Part shown: piece after piece, positions 1-12,800 of the stretch
Numbering within the stretch: position 1 is the stretch's first letter
How the letters are laid out: each line of letters opens with the position of its first letter
Assembly (NCBI GenBank): GCA_963669155.1
Contig: OZ022576.1
Span: forward strand, 21,188,008-21,252,007
Source of the DNA: Arbacia lixula
Lineage: Eukaryota > Echinodermata > Echinoidea > Arbacioida > Arbaciidae
Direction: 5' to 3'
Length of the DNA stretch: 64,000 nucleotides
Translations under genes and position numbers: made by a program
Notes under the pieces: generated by a model
What the model was told of the DNA's origin: nothing
The model's input: only the letters and a program-made list of their open reading frames with translations
The model's database searches: none

Positions 1-626
1 GCATAAGGGGGGATCTAGCAATCATCCTTTCACTCTTAAAGGTAGTTGCGTCAGTATTAGTAATGTTATTTACTCCTTGCCCATCAGCCCAACCTAGCAA
101 TTGGGTTTCAAGATTATGAAAAGCACAAAAGTTTGTGCCCTGCCTTAACAACACAGCAGCTATAGAGATGAGAAGCAAACATAATATATGAAACTTATAT
201 GTCCATTAAGCCTGCAATAGGTGAAACCCTGTATGCCCTATTGCTATGCTGTATGATAAAGCATAATGGCTTGATGATACATTTTACTTTATGCCTAGAT
301 ATGATTAGATGGAGTGAGCCAACTTTGTTCTAATATGTTTCATGTGTCACTGGAAAGATTAGAATATCTTCCCTGCTAATTATGCTATGGTGATAAATCA
401 ATGTCTGTTTATTTATACTGTACTCTGTTTTATTGACCTTTGCTACAGGCACAATAAATTTCCTCTTATACTTGAAAGATAATTTGGCAGCTTTGATTCA
501 TGGGTTTTGGTCGTGATATGCGGTTATATTCCTTCAGAAATGATCAAGACAATCAGCTCTGTGATGGTGCCACTGACCACTGACCACAAACTCTTTCTGT
601 ATGTCTACCTATCTCCATGCTGACAG
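1..626. other. Intron sequence upstream of first visible exon
   Basis: AT-rich, no coding signal seen. It ends in a CAG acceptor at 624-626, so it is the intron before HYR1. The phase-1 acceptor shows that at least one further upstream exon exists outside the window. Confidence 0.6.
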
Positions 627-866
627 ATATAACACCACCCACCATCACCTGCCCCACTGACATCACTCAGCCGGCAGACTCAGGGACCAATTCCACCTCC
701 ATCTCCTGGTCTGATCCGGTTGCCGCTGACAACGTAGGAGTGATTAACATCTATGGAAACGAGACCAATGGCACTACCTTTGAGCTGGGCGTACATGTGA
801 TTGCGCTGACTGCGATTGATGATGAAGGGAATTCAGCCTCGTGTGCCTTCAATGTCACCGTCATCG
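627..866 (+). CDS. aGPCR exon: HYR domain 1
   Basis: 80 codons, phase 1 to 1, acceptor CAG at 626 and donor GTAGGC at 867. It encodes a full HYR (hyalin repeat, Ig-like fold) module: it opens DITPPTITCPTDITQ, has the Trp of the SWSDP segment, and ends with the paired-Cys segment NSASCAFNVTVIG. Several N-x-S/T sites are visible. Confidence 0.88.
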
Positions 867-3800
867 GTAGGCTTATTGTTACCAAATTAAGAAGATTTTC
901 AAGCCAATAAAAAGCAACACAAATTGTCGGCAACCTGTTGTTAATCAAGTGCAAAAAACAGTCATGAATATGAAAAACAAAACCTTATAGAATCATTGTC
1001 AGATGTAGGGTGCATTGTTATTTAGATGACTCCTTTTACTACTTCAGCTAATATTTAGGAGGTAGGATAGGAGTCCTAATTGTGCTTTAGTAAGGTGTGG
1101 GCTAAGGATTAGGGTTTTAGTTTTGGTTGAATAAACCTAGTCTTGAAAGGAAGTTTCAAAGTTGTATGTTGACACTACACGAGGATAAGACAAAAGTGGG
1201 TGTACTGGTAGACCAAATAGTTTAATACCCTGACCCAGTGGCCCTAAATAGGAGACTTCAATAAATGAAATGTTTTATTTATACTGTTGGCCAGTCAAGA
1301 AACTGATGTGAAATGCGTTCCTCTCCAAAGGGTTGCCACTTGTGGGATTCAGGCCCTGACAGTATTAGCTCATACAGATTTTGAAATTTGTTTGTGTATA
1401 AGGAATGTCCTTTCAAGCCCTGGATAGAAATATAAATAAGTATACCCAATCTGTGTACCAAGACAACTCAAAGGAGACATACACGTCTCTAGAGACAGTG
1501 GACTTTCTGTACCAGGTGAATTATTTTTGTTCTTTATATATATATTCATGAGTCATGAATTATCTAAATAGATTAAAAAAATCATGAATCATGAATCGTG
1601 AATCTCTTCATGATTCAAGAGTCATGAATCTAAATAGATTCAAAGAATTGAGGTTCATTCCAGTGCAAATAATAGCTTCCCAAAAGTAAAATATATGCCT
1701 TCTCAATATTTTTTTCAGCCCCATTACATTATATGCAAAATGACAATTGATGGCTTTTGCACTTTTTTTTCTCTTTATGTTTTTATATTTGCACTTTTGT
1801 TTTGTATTATAGAATTTGTAACATATACTCATAGCTTGTTCCCTCAGCATTAGGTAGCAATTGTGTTTTTATTTGTCTGCCTCTGTAGACACGGAGCCAC
1901 CTGAACTAATCTGCCCTGATAACATTACCCAGCCGACTGACCAAGGTGTATATACTGCCCTCGTTGAATGGCCGATGCCAGTAGCTGTGGATGCTTCAGG
2001 AGACATCCCGTTCATCCAGATAACTCCCCAGATGTACCAGTCTGGAAGCTCCTTTCCTGCTGGAAACACAATGCTGAGTGTGCTTGCAAGCGATTCAGCA
2101 GGGAATGTTGCCAACTGCAGCTTTTGGGTCATAGTTTTAGGTGAATACTAGTTCCTTAATATTGTGTGCAATGCTAGTTTTTATGATCCTAAGGTCACCG
2201 TTTGTTTCTTATTCCACCGACTCTTGCTTTTTTTGTTTATGAATTTAATTACACTGAAATTCATTCCGTGACACTCTGTTCTTTGACTGCTTGTGAAACA
2301 AACATGACTACTACTGTGTATGCCATATATTTGTGAGTCTCATTTTTCGTGAATCAGAACTTCTGACAATTTCACAAGTGGTTTAATTCGCGATTGTGGA
2401 GTACTAGTACTGGTACTAGAAGTATATGTGTTCATGCAGATCATATTCATGTCACAATCAGAGTTAATATCTTTACATGTTGTTAAATTCACGTATGGCA
2501 CCTGACTTGCATAATTCACGAAAATAAAAACCCAGCAAAATATATGGGGTATACAGTATGATAATACTACTTTTGTTACTTTTTTCTACCACTATTATGA
2601 CTTTTGCTAAATGCCTACTGTATATGACTACTATTTCTTCTTCTACGACAGCTGCTACTGGTAACTGCTGCCATCTCTACTGTTTCTTCTACTCAATTTG
2701 TTGCTTCTGTTTACAATGTCTGATGTTGTTTTTCTAATATTTATTCATACAAAAAAAATTGTAATTGTTCATAGGTGAGAAAGCTACTTGTTGCGACTGT
2801 GCTTATGCCTTGTTGTGTATATGAACAGTTAGATCAAATGGCTATTGTCTTTAATGTGAAGTATCATGGAGACTCAAAGAATTTGGAAGAGGTATTTCCA
2901 CAAGTAATCTGTCCCTAGAATGGTTAGACAGAGATATATGCATAACATACTTACTTACTAACATAGTTACTTACATTGGTAATACATGTATATATTTATC
3001 AATGCATTATCAATATTATAATATTGTAGAATTTCCTTTTACTTTCTGTCTAATTTAGACATGGAGCCCCCAAACATAACATGCCCAGAGGATGTTTATG
3101 CTACTACAACTCACAACTTTTGTTCCGCAAATGTGACCATTGGGTCAGCCATTTCTACCGACAATTCTGACCCTCAGCCTCGAATTGTCAATGAGCCTTT
3201 TATGAATGAATCACTAGCGGGGAAGTTTGCCTTGGTGCTTGAGGACTCTGACGATGCAGGGAATAGCGCTAGATGTACAGTGACCATCACTGTGGAAGGT
3301 AAATGAATGTATTCTGTTGGTTGGCATAACTCACGAATGCACAGCTTCAAGTGCATTTTATTAATTGTTTCTTCACAAATAGCTATATTATTTCAGAACT
3401 AAGTTCGATTTCTTCTTTGTTTTGTTCAGAATATGTTACTTTCTTAAAGACTGTCTACGTTAATTAGTTTCAAATATGTCAATTCAGCTGTGGAAAATTA
3501 TGGTGAGCATGTGCATATTTATTACGGAGTAGGAAAGAAAGCTTAAGTACACCTTGTACATTTAAAAAGGTGTTGTTTGTTTGCCTGACAAATGCAGTGC
3601 ACCAGTAATAAGTTGTCAATCTTTGTTTACCAGTACAGCGCCATAAATCATGATATTCATGTTCACCTAATGTAAAGCTTTCCCTCTCCAATATTTGTTT
3701 TTTTGAATCTGTCACCCACACTCACTGTTATGACATCCTACTTTATATCCCTTCTGTGAGATTTCTAGGAACGTGATTGGTCAATTGATGCTCTGTCAGC

Positions 3801-6800
3801 TCTGAATAGTTTTCATTTTTTTCCCGAAGCAGCACTGCGCATGCTCTATTTACTATTTTTTCCTTAGCACTACTGTGCATGCTCCCTACCTGTAACAAAA
3901 TTTGTTTGACTACGAGCAGTACACGTGATACATTTCTTTCCAGCTGCTTTTTTTTTTTGCGTTTTAGCGGAAAATCATTGAGTGCACTATGGGAACTTTC
4001 GCGGTGTTGTGGCCGAGGGGCAACTTGAATTTCCTTTGATTTGCCCAAGCTGCAGGAAATGAAAACAAACAAACAAATGAATCGGGCTCCTACGTTTAGA
4101 GCTTAGAGCAATATTAGAGATATATTGATCATGCATTTTCTTTGAACTTTGATAGATTTGACCTGTTGATAGATGCAATTAAAGTCCTCAATATTTTCCC
4201 CTTGCAGCAGTTCAAACCGAACTCGGTCACTGGAGGTCGCCATGTTTGTTTACAATCTCTGTTGGTCGGAACAGTTGAGCGGGTGTAAATTAGTGCACAG
4301 TGCATGCATGCAGTGCACGGCGTGTAAGCATTCACCTGGGATGAACCGATATCGAGACAGAGGGGAAAAGGGCTACTATTTTTGTTCTGTTATTGTTGTA
4401 CAAAAGGGATATAAACAAATATCCCAAGCATTAAGTTCGAAAGTATAGTGGAAATTATCCATCTTCGGAGGGACTGGCATAAGTTACTATTTTTTCCACT
4501 GAAAAAATGGTTCTATGCCAGTCCCTCCTCAGGTAGATAATTTCCATTATATCCCTCATTAATATATTCCAGTTCGTTGATTGGTTGAAAGGGTGTCACA
4601 TGACCATAAATAGATGAACTATTTGAAGGAAAGAGAGCTCAGAGGGAAGAAAAGTACTATTTCGTGACGTCAGAGGGAAAAAAAGTACTATTTCGTGACG
4701 TCATGTCAAAAATAGTCTCTTTTTTCCCTCTGGACTATCGATATCCGGGCTATTAGTGATCGATACAATTTGCATCGATTCATCCCAGGTAAATGCGCGA
4801 CACGCAAAATCTGCGCGATACATTTCTTTCCAGCTGCCTTTTGACGCTTTAGCGGAAAATTATTGGGCGCGCTGCCAGAACTCCCGCGGTGTTGCGGCCG
4901 AGGTGCAACTTGAATTTCTGTTGGTTTGCTCAAGCCGTAGGAAATAACAAAACATCTGAATCGGGCTCCTGCGTTCGGAGCTTAGAGCATGGGCACTATA
5001 TTACAAGGTCCATGGTAAGGATTAAATTAATGAGCAAAGAATATATTAATGAAGGATATAAAACAAATATTTCATGATCTTTATTCGGGAACTTTGTGGA
5101 ATCTATTGGTCCCCTCGGTGAAAAATAGTACCGCACGCCCTCCACTTAACCTCGGTGCAAATAGATTCCACAAGATCCCTCATGGTCATGAAATATTTGT
5201 ATACTATACAATCTCACAGCTTGGTATATTTGTATAATATAAAACCGTTTAGTACAGACATTCAGTGAATACATGCTGTGTAAGAAATTGTTATCCCAGC
5301 TGTGTCATGTAAATTTCACTGTTCACATTGGGAGGGCAGGAAATTCCAGGGATGTTGATTTCAGAAAACAACATTGATTGCACTGTTCTTATGCATGATT
5401 GGGGGTATATTTCAAGCCTGTAAACTGTAAACAGGAAATACCCTGTATGTTTCAATTACCTGTGCATCAACTTCATTGCCCTTATTCAGTAATGACCATA
5501 TAGAAAGCAGACATATGATGCAGTACTACTGTAGATGACAAGAGATATTATTGCATTTTAAGGCCACCACAGATGTGTAAGGGCTTACAAGTATACACAT
5601 GGAGTCCCTTTCTTGCACAAATCCAATGACCAGATCCTCCGATTCAGCCAGTCATAAAGCTGTACGACTGATAGGATCGTGCCATGTGTGTGGTGACCTT
5701 TATGGATAACCAGCTGCATTAAGTGAAAATAAGAGCAGTTAGTGAAAGAAAATACTACTCTATTTACTTGGTACCTTGAAGACATAAAACAGCAGTTTCC
5801 CACACCTATCTTTAATAGTAACCTTCTCATGGCATGCTATAGATTAAGTTCAGAGTATTTTGTTTCCGATATTTTCAAGCTAGTTAATAAATCTGCTACT
5901 TACTGGAATTGAATGGGAGTCCCGGAGAGGTTTTTTTTTAAACTTAAAGACAAGGTTTCCTTTTTGCAGGTCAAAAAATAAAATTTGGAAAAAAACACAT
6001 TGAAAATGGAGAAAATACTGTATGATAACTTCCCTCCCAATAATAGAATTGAGAACTGACTTTCAGTGAAATTATAGCCATTGCTAGACTTTGAGGAGGT
6101 TTTGGGCTGGTCGTCCAAGACCTACAGCCTAAAGACCAAAGACTGCTGTTCGCTATGGTCCACACCAAATGTTGAGTTTTAACGGGGCACCTTGTCGTTA
6201 AGTGTTGTCGTAGGAGGTTGCATGTGCATTTTTTGCAATTAATTTTTTTCTTCTGAAATACATAGACAAGAGTATGTGATTGTAGATTAAACCCATTCTA
6301 TTAAAACATTATTTTCTGTCTATATTTGCAGACAACCAGCCACCCGATATCATGTGTCCCAACGACACGATCCAATCCACAGATGCAGGATTGTATGATG
6401 CGATCGTCTCCTGGCCGAATGCCAGTGCTTCTGATAATTGTGGTTTAGTAGTGCCAACTTCGGATTACCAGCCTGGGAGCCAGTTTCCGGTCGGAGAGAC
6501 TACAGTGACCTATACTGTCTCAGATAGCAGCGGGAACATGGCCAATTGCTCATTTCTTGTCATCATTCAGGGTAAGAATAATTTGGATTTATTACTCATT
6601 CTGAAAGTTGTGTAAATGTCGTTCCCATATGCCTTGGTAGAGAGGCAGAAATTGGAAGAAATGAAAGTCAAATATGTACATACATGTATATGTCTAAAGC
6701 TATTTCCGATACATATATTATGTGTGTATATGTGAGTGTGTGTGTCTGTGTACATGTATGTATGTGGGGTTGGGGGGGGGGAGGGTGAGCACTCTGTGAT

Positions 6801-9800
6801 TACTTACGAGTTCAGGTTTTTAATTTGCGATGTTGTGCTTTTATGAATTTCTTTAGTATTTACAATAGTATTTACAATCATGTGTCATGGGGTAGAACCT
6901 TTGTGAAAACTTTCCTTTTTGTCTCGCCCACCGGAGGTGAAGGCGAGACTAAGGGATCCAAATGGCGTCCGTCCGTCGTCCGTCCGTCGTCCGTCCGTCG
7001 TCCGTCCGTCGTCCGTCGTCCGTCGTCCGTCGTCCGTCGTCCGTCACAAATGTTAAAGTTTACCTGCAAGACTCTCTTTTGACAAATAACTTCACATGGG
7101 TTGCTTGGATTACAACCTAACTTGGGTCATAGATGCACTGGGGGTACCTTCATGTTATGGTACCGTTGGAGGTCACAGGATAAGGTCAAAGGTCATTTGA
7201 GGTCATACGTTAAAGTTTACCTGCAAGACTCTCTTTTGACAAATAACTTCACATAGGTTGCTTGGATTACAACCTAACTTGGGTCATAGATGCACTGGGG
7301 GTACCTTCATGCTATGATACCGTTGGAGGTCACAGGATAAGGTCAAAGGTCATTTGAGGTCATACGTTAAAGTTTACCTGCAAGACTCTCTTTTGACAAA
7401 TAACTTCACATGGGTTGCTTGGATTACAACCTAACTTGGGTCATAGATGCACTGGGGGTACCTTCATGTTATGGTACCGTTGGAGGTCACAGGATAAGGT
7501 CAAAGGTCATTTGAGGTCATACGTTAAAGTTTACCTGCAAGACTCTCTTTTGACAAATAACTTCACATGGGTTGCTTGGATTACAATCTAACTTGGGTCA
7601 TAGATGCACTGGGGGTACCTTCATGTTATGGTACCGTTGGAGGTCACAGGATAAGGTCAAAGGTCATTTGAGGTCATACGTTAAAGTTTACCTGCAAGAC
7701 TCTCTTTTGACAAATAACTTCACATGGGTTGCTTGGATTACAACCTAACTTGGGTCATAGATGCACTGGGGGAACCTTCATGTTATGGTACCGTTGGAGG
7801 TCACAGGATAAGGTCAAAGGTCATTTGAGGTCATACGTTAAAGTTTACCTGCAAGACTCTCTTTTGACAAATAACTTCACATAGGTTGCTTGGATTACAA
7901 CCTAACTTGGGTCATAGATGCACTGGGGGTACCTTCATGTTATGTTACCGTTGGAGGTCACAGGATAAGGTCAAAGGTCATTTGAGGTCATACGTTAAAG
8001 TTTACCTGCAAGACTCCCTTTTGACAAATAACTTCACATGGGTTGCTTGGATTACAACCTAACTTGGGTCATAGATGCACTGGGGGTACCTTCATGTTAT
8101 GGTACCGTTGGAGGTCACAGGATAAGGTCAAAGGTCATTTGAGGTCATACGTTAAAGTTTACCTGCAAGACTCTCTTTTGACAAATAACTTCACATGGGT
8201 TGCTTGGATTACAACCTAACTTGGGTCATAGATGCACTGGGGGTACCTTCATGTTATGGTACCGTTGGAGGTCACAGGATAAGGTCAAAGGTCATTTGAG
8301 GTCATACATTAAAGTTTACCTGCAAGACTCTCTTTTGACAAATAACTTCACATAGGTTGCTTGGATTACAACCTAACTTGGGTCATAGATGCACTAGGGG
8401 TACCTTCATGTTATGGTGCTGTTGGAGGTCACAGGATAAGGTCAAAGGTCATTTGAGGTCATACGTTAAAGTTTACCTGCAAGACTCTCTTTTGACAAAT
8501 AACTTCACATAGGTTGCTTGGATTACAACCTAACTTGGGTCATAGATGCACTGGGGGTACCTTCATGTTATGGTACCGTTGGAGGTCACAGGATAAGGTC
8601 AAAGGTCATTTGAGGTCAGGGATACAATTCTTTTGCGTAGCAACGGAGATCGCGATATTTCTGGTTATTTTCGCAAGTGGGCGAGACACAATATTGCTAA
8701 TGCCTTGTTTTAAAAAAAAAATCAATATTTCTAAAGTTGACTGAATGCTGTGTCATGACAATCGCTCTATATACAGCTGGCTTCTGAACTCACATTCAAT
8801 AAGCTTTGGTAGCACAAGAAGGTATTGGCTTGGGATGAGATTTATTGAGGTTCAAAAGGTTAAAGATCACACACCTATGTTCTCATCCAATTTGGAACAA
8901 ATGTGCACCAATCACCTTTGAAGCATCTTCAAGAATTTGAATCTGCTGATTTCCTATGGAAGGTCGAGGTACTGCAATGACATTGTCACATTCATGGGCT
9001 TCTCTTCTTTTTATTTCTTCAATTGATGACTTAAGATCGTGAATCACCCAACGTGACCTGCCCAAGTAACATCACTCAAGTACAAGATCTTAACAGTGCC
9101 GTTGCTGTAGTAGAATGGGATGATCCAGCAGTGGTGGATAATAGCGGCACCAACATTCAGCCAATGAGTGACACGGCCTCGGGATCCAACTTTAGTCTAG
9201 GTGTTACTCAAGTCAACATCATTGCTACTGACCTGAGCAACAATACAGCCTTCTGTACATTCACAGTAACCATCATTGGTATGTTCAAGTAACTCATTCA
9301 ATCTGAATTCATATGCAAATGTACTAAAAATGTTCCTTTTTAACAAATAAATGGAAAGACTGTCTGAAACATTTACTATCCAATTTAACCCTAATACTCC
9401 CGGGGTATTTCAAAGCTTGTTATTACCGGGGGGGGGGGGGGGGGGGGGGCCTGAGATCTCGGCCATGGGTCGCCGATTGCCTCAAAATTTTGCACAAGGG
9501 TAAAGAATTATGTAATCTACAAAGTTGTATAGCTAAATTTACGAAAGTCCTTTTATTTTTTTTCTAACTAATTAATTTATGCTAATTTATGCGAGAAATC
9601 GTAGATTTTTGTATTTCTCACTAAATAAAGCCTCAGGAATATTAATTTTTGGTACAAATGTCTTTCATAACTCCCTCATCAATTCTTGAAAGAAAAAGAT
9701 AGGTTGTGGTAATAATTTCTTATGTATTTTATTGTTTTTCAATTTTCTTATGTATTTCTTTGTTTTTCGTCAAGATTCAGATGCGTATGCGTGGGTGTGG

Positions 9801-12800
9801 GTGTGTGTGAATGTGTGTGTGTGTGTGTGGTAATCATTTACACTATTTGAAACAATGATAACACTTAGAAAAGTATTTACATAAATTGGAAAAGCTCCTG
9901 ATTTTATCCATAGGGTTATACACAGTCACATAGAGAAATAGCGAAATTTCAGTGACATGTGTTCGGTAAACGTAATCTGACACCCGCACGGTAGGTCCGA
10001 TCGCCATAAATTTGGTATCAAAATGTGCGTGAAGGATCAGAGAAAAAAGTCAAGAAATTTCGTTTCGAAATATTGAGGCGTTAGGAAGTACCGACAAAAC
10101 TTCGACAGGGGGGGGGGGCCATAATGGCCCCCCCTCCCCGGGAGTATTAGGGTTAAGTACAAAAGAAGACTTGATTATTACAAATCACCCTCATGGTTCA
10201 CCTATAGCAGGAATTAAATTAACTCATTAATTTGCATTTCATTGAATTTCCAGATGTTTAATACTTTATATTTCATAATGCAAAACAACTACATGTTCAT
10301 TTCAATGTTAGCTTTTTGAGTGATATTTTGACCTGTAGGATCTTCTCTGCTTTTAAAGATATTTTAACAATATGGTGTACCAAAGTAAGTCTTATTTATG
10401 TTCACCCATGTAAGATATAGGACTAAGAGAAGCTTCCAATAAGATTATATTACTTCCTATATTGCTCACACTTCCTGATGGAATGTAAGAGAACCTATCT
10501 CACCATGTGTACTGTCGTTCTACTTAAGAGGAACATGTAGATAACTTTCAAATCCATTGCAACTTGTAGACTTGTATATTACTTATACATTACAGCGCCC
10601 AAAACAAATACCCATTGAAGGTTGCAAATCTCTTATGCATTGAAGATATGCTCTTTTCTGTGTCATGCAGCGAGGCTGTACTGCCCTGAGAACGTGACAA
10701 CGGTGGCGGATCCATTCTCTGAGACGGCCATAGTCACATGGCCATCTGTGGGGGAAGGTCTGGGGACCGTGCCAAGGAACGGATCCATGTTTATCCAAGG
10801 AGTGACCCCAGTCTCGGTTAGCGGCAGGGAGGATGAATGCACCTTCTTTGTATATGTAGAAGGTTAGGTGGTCTATGAATGCCGTTTCATTATTAAAGGG
10901 AATATACCGTACTGGGGAAGACAAAAAAGCCTTCAAAAGTTGATCGTAAGCAATTTTCTTGCCAATGGACTCAAATTCATGTATTGTCCATTTTAGAAAC
11001 TTGCTGAAAGTTATTTGCCCTCAAATGATCCACATTTGGAGAAATTCACTAAATGTTCGGGCGCATCTGTATGTGCCATTCATTCTTATTAAGTCTTAGG
11101 GTGCCAAACAAACAAATAATTCTCTGGGATTTATGTGTGTTACTGATGAAAAATACGGACATGGCACATGAAGGGTTCTTAACCATTTTGAATGATCACT
11201 GTGAAATATTCCTTTCCTCAGAGCTGGTTGATCCAGTCTGTCCAGAGTCCTCTGTGCTAGAGGTAGCTAGCCCATCTACATCCCTTTCCTGGCAGCTGCC
11301 CGCCCAGCCGTTTTCTCTCTACACAGTACAGACCTCCCCCACTAATGGATCAGATGTCTCCGTTCCAGCTGGGGGATCTGTCAGTGTCGTTAACATCACT
11401 GTATACATCACTGACCACCCAGAATACAACTGCACATTTGATATTGCAGTTAAAGGTGAGCAACATTAAAAAAAAAAGTAAATATTTTGCAGAGGTGATC
11501 ATTTGTTAGGAGAAAGGTGATGATAGAAGCATACATTCATCGGTAAGAAAGTATTTTTGGTGGTAATAAAGATGAAAGCAGAATTCCTTTATTCATTAAA
11601 ATGAATATTCCTGTTATTATCTTTTAAAGAGTGTTGACTATTTTTAGCTATCTAGCACTATGTTTTGCTTAGCTACTGACACTGACAGTTTATGGACCAA
11701 TTCTGAAAAAGTAACACATGCTCATGAAGTTGTCAAATATGAAATAGCATTTTCTTTCAAGGACAGCTATGTATGACGAACATCAAGTTTTTACATTAGT
11801 TTGTTGGGAAACAAAAAGTTAGCAACTTTTTGAAATATTTTAATGTGTGTGTGTACTAAATGTGTAAGGAACACCGTATTATTAACATCAATTAATCATT
11901 GATACATATCCCTTTAAAGACATTATGCAGATAAAATACACCACACAAATCCAAGTTTTAATTGTGAATAATTTGTGCACTTGCTGAATACCTCTATGCA
12001 CCCAGCGGTAACATGTCTGGTGCCGGAGCTCCCAAACAACCTGTTCTTCAACCTATCCTCAAGCGAATCCTACCCTGGACTGGGGGAGACTTGTCTGCTG
12101 AATGACACTGTGACCTTTGGCACCACCTGCTTCTATGGGTGCAACACAGGGTACAATCTGAAGGGGAGTGCGGATGTGACTTGCTTGGATAGCGGTCTTC
12201 TCTCTGGCGATCTTCCCTTCTGTGAAGGTATGGGCTTCGGGTCGTGGCTTCATTTTCTCTTTGGTGGATGCTTTTGGAATAAATTACATGTATCTTTTCT
12301 TTATTTTCTGTATTTTCTTTATTTTCTTTTTATTATTGTTTTAATATTGTTCTTTTTTTGGGGGGGGGGGAGGTAATGAATAATGTTTTGCAAATGTTGT
12401 GGTTGAACAGATCATGGTAAAAATGTTCTGGAAATATATATTAGGTGCTATCACTGCCCTTGTTTGTTTCTTTGTTCTGAAGTAGATAGCTTGTATTGTA
12501 CAATAAATTTGAACACAGTGACATTACATTTATTATTGTAGATGATATAAACAATCTTTCTTAATGGCAAATTTCAGGGGGAAACACATCATTTGTTTTT
12601 ACAGTGTTTTCCTCATCCTCCTGAATATACAATAGTTGATTTCAGTGTGATGATTGCTGGTCAATTCTCTGTATTTCCCTCATTTTGTCCCTATAGTTGT
12701 GACCTGTCCTCTACCGGCCATGTTCCCTTCCTTCCTCCTGCCCGTGGAGTCGCTCTCATCACCAAACTGCTCTGAGGGTGCCGTAATTCCCTATAATAAC

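Noticed and set aside
4706-4947. Peptide shared by 3743-4072 and 4706-4933 (minus) as a duplicated gene
   Set aside because: The similarity follows from the 180-bp DNA duplication; frames are short, differ in length and lack any domain.
7052-8620. CRISPR-like array
   Set aside because: Units are 157 bp head-to-tail copies without unique spacers, in an animal intron; it is a satellite.
8514-8744. Frames crossing the satellite and element ends (also 26807-26992 and 28032-28217) as small proteins
   Set aside because: The identical frames arise from the repeat unit itself, without splice or domain support.
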